Positions 61,736 through 64,000 of a stretch of DNA of 64,000 bases are shown piece by piece. The stretch spans positions 5,580,001 through 5,644,000 of the forward strand of contig OY970201.1 in NCBI GenBank assembly GCA_963708245.1, read 5' to 3'. The position numbers and the translations under genes are program-made. Under the pieces are notes generated by a model, which was not told where the DNA came from, did no database searches, and saw nothing but the letters and a program-made list of their open reading frames with translations. The DNA is from CAVYXK01 sp963708245 (lineage in GTDB: Bacteria > Pseudomonadota > Alphaproteobacteria > Acetobacterales > Acetobacteraceae). Numbering within the stretch: position 1 is the stretch's first letter; every line of letters starts with the position of its first letter.

Positions 61736-63265
61736 ATGATCGGGCTCACAGATAAACTCAGCGGCTTCCTCGCCCAAATCAGCGATGCTATCGGGGCGGC
61801 CCACGTGAACACCGAGCCCAGCCTCATCGCCGACTACGGTTCGCATTCCCTGCCTGTGCCCGACTGCATGCCAGCCGCCATCGTCTTCCCCGCATCAACC
61901 GATGAGGTTCGGCAAGTCGTCCTCGCTGCTAACACGCATCACGTGCCCCTGTTTCCCATTAGCACGGGCTGGAACGTCGGTCTTGGGACCCGTGCGCCGA
62001 TGGCAGATGGCCAGGTCGTCATCGATCTTGGCCGTCGCATGAACCGTGTCCTGGAAGTGGATGAAGACCTCGGCTACTGCGTGATCGAGCCGGGCGCCAC
62101 CTTCACCGCACTGCAGGAAGAGCTGCTCCGCCGCGGTAGTCAATTGATGATATCGCCGACAGCCGGACCGCCGCTCGGGGGGCCGCTGGGCAATGCGTTG
62201 GATAAGGGCGGCGGTGCTGGCCCTCTCGGCAATCATTTCGAGAATGTCTGCGGCATGGAGGTGGTCCTCGGCAACGGCGACATCATTCGTACCGGTGACG
62301 GCGGCCTGAATTCAGCGATGCACCCGAACTGGCACATTACCAAGTATAGTTTCGGCCCGGCACTCGACGGCCTGTTCACACAATCCAACTACGGCATCGT
62401 CACGCGGGCCGGAATGTGGTTGGCTCGCCGGCCCGCTCACATAAGCTGCTTCTTCGTGACATTTCCGGACGATGACGACCTGGCGGAGATTATTGACCTG
62501 ATCCGCCCACTCAAAGCCAACGGGATTGTGCCAACGATGATCCGGGTGACCAGCGACCTCTATCTGCTGGCGTCCCAGGAGCCGAGCCCAACCGATGCCG
62601 CGTCGCCAGTAAATCGGGCGATGTCCGACGACCAGCGTGCAATGCTTCGTGGGCGATACGGAGTCGGCGCGTGGACGCTGTCCGGCGCACTTTACGGCGC
62701 CAGCGAGGCAGCAACCGCGCCAGCGCTTGACCGGCTGCGTGCACACTTCCTGGCTTCCGGCCGCGCCCGTTTCATTTCTCACCGAGAGGCAGAGGCGATG
62801 CCCGTGCTGGCCGCGGCGCTAAACTCCAACCAGGGCCGCCCGGCGGCGGGGGAATTGCAGATGTTGCACTGGCGCCCGGGCGGCGGTGCTATCTGGTTCA
62901 CGCCCGGATTGGCAATGCGCGGGTCTGATGCGCTAGCAATCTCGCGTGATTGCCGCGCGGTTTGCGCCGCGCAGGGGATCGACTACATGGCCTCTTTCGT
63001 CTGCGGCCCACGCTTCGCACGCGGCGTGCATGCCATTCTGTTCGATCGGCAGGACCCTGAGGAGTGCACGCGCGCTGACGCCTGCTATCGCGGCATGAGC
63101 GAGGTATTCCGCGGCCGCGGCATCTCCGTTGGCCGGGCTCCGACCGCGTATCAGGCCTTCCATCACGCCCAGCGTACGCCGGAGGTCAGGCGGGCGTACG
63201 CGGCTATCAAGCAAGCGCTCGATCCGAATGGAGTGATTGCACCTGGTCGATATGGGATCGAATGA
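61736..63265 (+). CDS. FAD-linked oxidase of the vanillyl-alcohol oxidase / p-cresol methylhydroxylase family
   Basis: 509 residues. PCMH-type FAD domain with FPISTGWNVGLGTRAP (residues about 72-87), VIEPGATFTALQEEL, GPPLGGPLGNALDKGGGAGP and CGMEVVLGNGDIIRTG; a C-terminal cap domain ends HAQRTPEVRRAYAAIKQALDPNGVIAPGRYGIE-like. VAO/PCMH relatives oxidise 4-alkylphenols. The cytochrome partner (pchC) is not encoded here, which favours an oxidase or use of another acceptor. Confidence 0.88.
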   Translation: MIGLTDKLSGFLAQISDAIGAAHVNTEPSLIADYGSHSLPVPDCMPAAIVFPASTDEVRQVVLAANTHHVPLFPISTGWNVGLGTRAPMADGQVVIDLGRRMNRVLEVDEDLGYCVIEPGATFTALQEELLRRGSQLMISPTAGPPLGGPLGNALDKGGGAGPLGNHFENVCGMEVVLGNGDIIRTGDGGLNSAMHPNWHITKYSFGPALDGLFTQSNYGIVTRAGMWLARRPAHISCFFVTFPDDDDLAEIIDLIRPLKANGIVPTMIRVTSDLYLLASQEPSPTDAASPVNRAMSDDQRAMLRGRYGVGAWTLSGALYGASEAATAPALDRLRAHFLASGRARFISHREAEAMPVLAAALNSNQGRPAAGELQMLHWRPGGGAIWFTPGLAMRGSDALAISRDCRAVCAAQGIDYMASFVCGPRFARGVHAILFDRQDPEECTRADACYRGMSEVFRGRGISVGRAPTAYQAFHHAQRTPEVRRAYAAIKQALDPNGVIAPGRYGIE

Positions 63266-63362
63266 TGATCTTACTCGCAACCAGATTTCCCGATGTCAAC
63301 CGAACTGCTGGTATCGATTATTTTACACCAGACGCCCTTGGAGTTGACCCTTGCACGGGGAA

Positions 63363-63400
63363 GGATGGCGGAATGCGCTTCGCTTTTCCGCCCTACGGGA
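63363..63400. repeat. Widespread REP-type palindrome (GGCGGAA...TTCCGCC)
   Basis: GGCGGAA (63367-63373) and TTCCGCC (63386-63392) enclose an inner GCG/CGC stem, followed by CTACGGGAT. Elements of this GTAGGGCGGAAAAGCG type occur between genes in many proteobacteria. It lies between convergent genes. Confidence 0.65.
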
Positions 63401-64000
63401 TCAAGCGGCCTTTGCCAGTTCCACGCCGCACGCGTCGAACGTGGAGAACAGCTTCGCCTGCTGCTCGGTGGTCAGTTTTAGATGCGGCGGACGAACGACA
63501 CGCCATCCCGCATCGCCGGTATTGCGCGCGACCAGCGCCTTCAGGCCGGGGATCAGCGGCACCGAGGTGACGGCCTTGCGCGTCGCCGTCAGCGTGAGCT
63601 GTGCCTGTTCGCCCGCCGCCGTGTTCCAGCCTGCATAAACCCTGGCACCGACCGAGCAATTCACGTTGGACGCGGCAGTGATGCAGCCTGCTGCGCCGAC
63701 CCTCAGCAACGACAGCAGCAGGCTGTCGTCGCCGGCGAACACCTCGAACCCGTCCTTGGCGTAGTGCTCGACATAGGCGCGGCTGTTGGCGAAATCGCCG
63801 CTGCTGTCCTTGATCCCCTTTATCACGCCGGGAAACGCCTTGAGCAGCCGCCCGATCAGCTCGACGCCGAAGCCGACCACCGCCTGCTGTGGGAAATGGT
63901 AGAGGTAGATTTTGATCTCGCCGCCGGTGCGCTGGATCACCTCGCTGAAATAAGCGAACAGCCCCTCATCGGAGGGATTCTTGTAATAGAAAGGCGGCAG
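63401..64000 (-). CDS. DapA-family aldolase (dihydrodipicolinate synthase/NAL superfamily), partial
   Basis: The gene runs off the right edge; about 200 C-terminal residues are seen. Visible: the tyrosine region IYLYHFPQ (second-shell Tyr), the Schiff-base lysine in VIKGIKDSSGD, FAGDDSLLL and GAAGCITAASNV. Class I aldolases of this group act on lysine precursors, sialic acid or keto-deoxy sugar acids; substrate is undecided. It is convergent with the VAO-type oxidase. Confidence 0.87.
   Translation of the reverse strand: MPPFYYKNPSDEGLFAYFSEVIQRTGGEIKIYLYHFPQQAVVGFGVELIGRLLKAFPGVIKGIKDSSGDFANSRAYVEHYAKDGFEVFAGDDSLLLSLLRVGAAGCITAASNVNCSVGARVYAGWNTAAGEQAQLTLTATRKAVTSVPLIPGLKALVARNTGDAGWRVVRPPHLKLTTEQQAKLFSTFDACGVELAKAA

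Noticed and set aside
1..64000. CRISPR array or cas genes
   Set aside because: No series of regularly spaced direct repeats and no Cas motifs were seen; repeats present are isolated palindromes or IS ends.

Overview
The window is GC-rich chromosomal DNA of an alphaproteobacterium, most plausibly a member of the Rhodospirillales/Acetobacteraceae. This is an inference from gene content: the bamE | cbp3-DUF177-rpmF-plsX-fabH neighbourhood, an NDUFS4-type complex I subunit, a cobalamin-dependent (class II) ribonucleotide reductase, homospermidine synthase beside ornithine decarboxylase, and many Acetobacteraceae-style insertion sequences. No rRNA gene or CRISPR array is visible. Two tRNA genes are present, tRNA-Arg(TCT) and tRNA-Pro(TGG).

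Layout. 1-4.5 kb: the end of a sugar ABC transporter converges on a livGFHM branched-chain amino-acid ABC operon that has no binding-protein gene in view. 4.7-9.5 kb: a Uma2-family protein, a translationally coupled trmO/metallo-hydrolase pair, a broken phospholipase-D-like gene, a DUF202 membrane protein and a CoA-transferase pair whose B subunit carries a one-base frameshift. 9.6-14.6 kb: motB-motA in reversed order, an Lrp-family regulator and parE. 14.6-18.8 kb: the lipid/ribosome/respiration housekeeping block. 18.9-27.8 kb: a 5' fragment of a group II intron, then a polyamine block (ureohydrolase, ornithine decarboxylase with a structured uORF-containing leader, homospermidine synthase), an iron alcohol dehydrogenase, a HpcH/HpaI aldolase and an orphan Tat-exported solute-binding protein.

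28-39 kb is a genome-decay zone. It holds pieces of a groEL-acoR alcohol-utilisation locus scattered on both strands around an IS5 element, a degenerate IS630, remnants of IS6, ISL3 and a second IS630, and a truncated DUF2971 gene. An intact SbmA/BacA-like ABC exporter and a DUF1989 protein lie among them. 39-48.7 kb returns to ordinary genes: tRNAs, complex I subunit, DUF192, prpB, an AhpD/ECF41-sigma pair, an ATP-dependent DNA ligase, nrdJ and an ArsR regulator. 48.9-52.8 kb holds two toxin-antitoxin loci whose PIN toxins are both truncated; they flank an IS1380 element inserted inside an IS5-family element. 52.8-64 kb carries an MFS exporter with a C-terminal monooxygenase-like domain, two GSTs, YjbQ, a PaaE-like reductase, a phage-type repressor/Ner pair with palindromic operators, a frameshifted MFS transporter, a pRiA4b ORF-3 protein, a vanillyl-alcohol-oxidase-type flavoprotein and the end of a DapA-family gene.

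The best candidates for something new are the leader RNA of the ornithine decarboxylase gene, the shuffled groEL/acoR locus, the isolated repressor/Ner switch and the orphan aldolase/alcohol-dehydrogenase/binding-protein cluster. Several single-base frameshifts in otherwise well-conserved genes mean that either assembly errors or active pseudogenisation must be considered throughout. All functional calls rest on reading motifs by eye; no database search was run.
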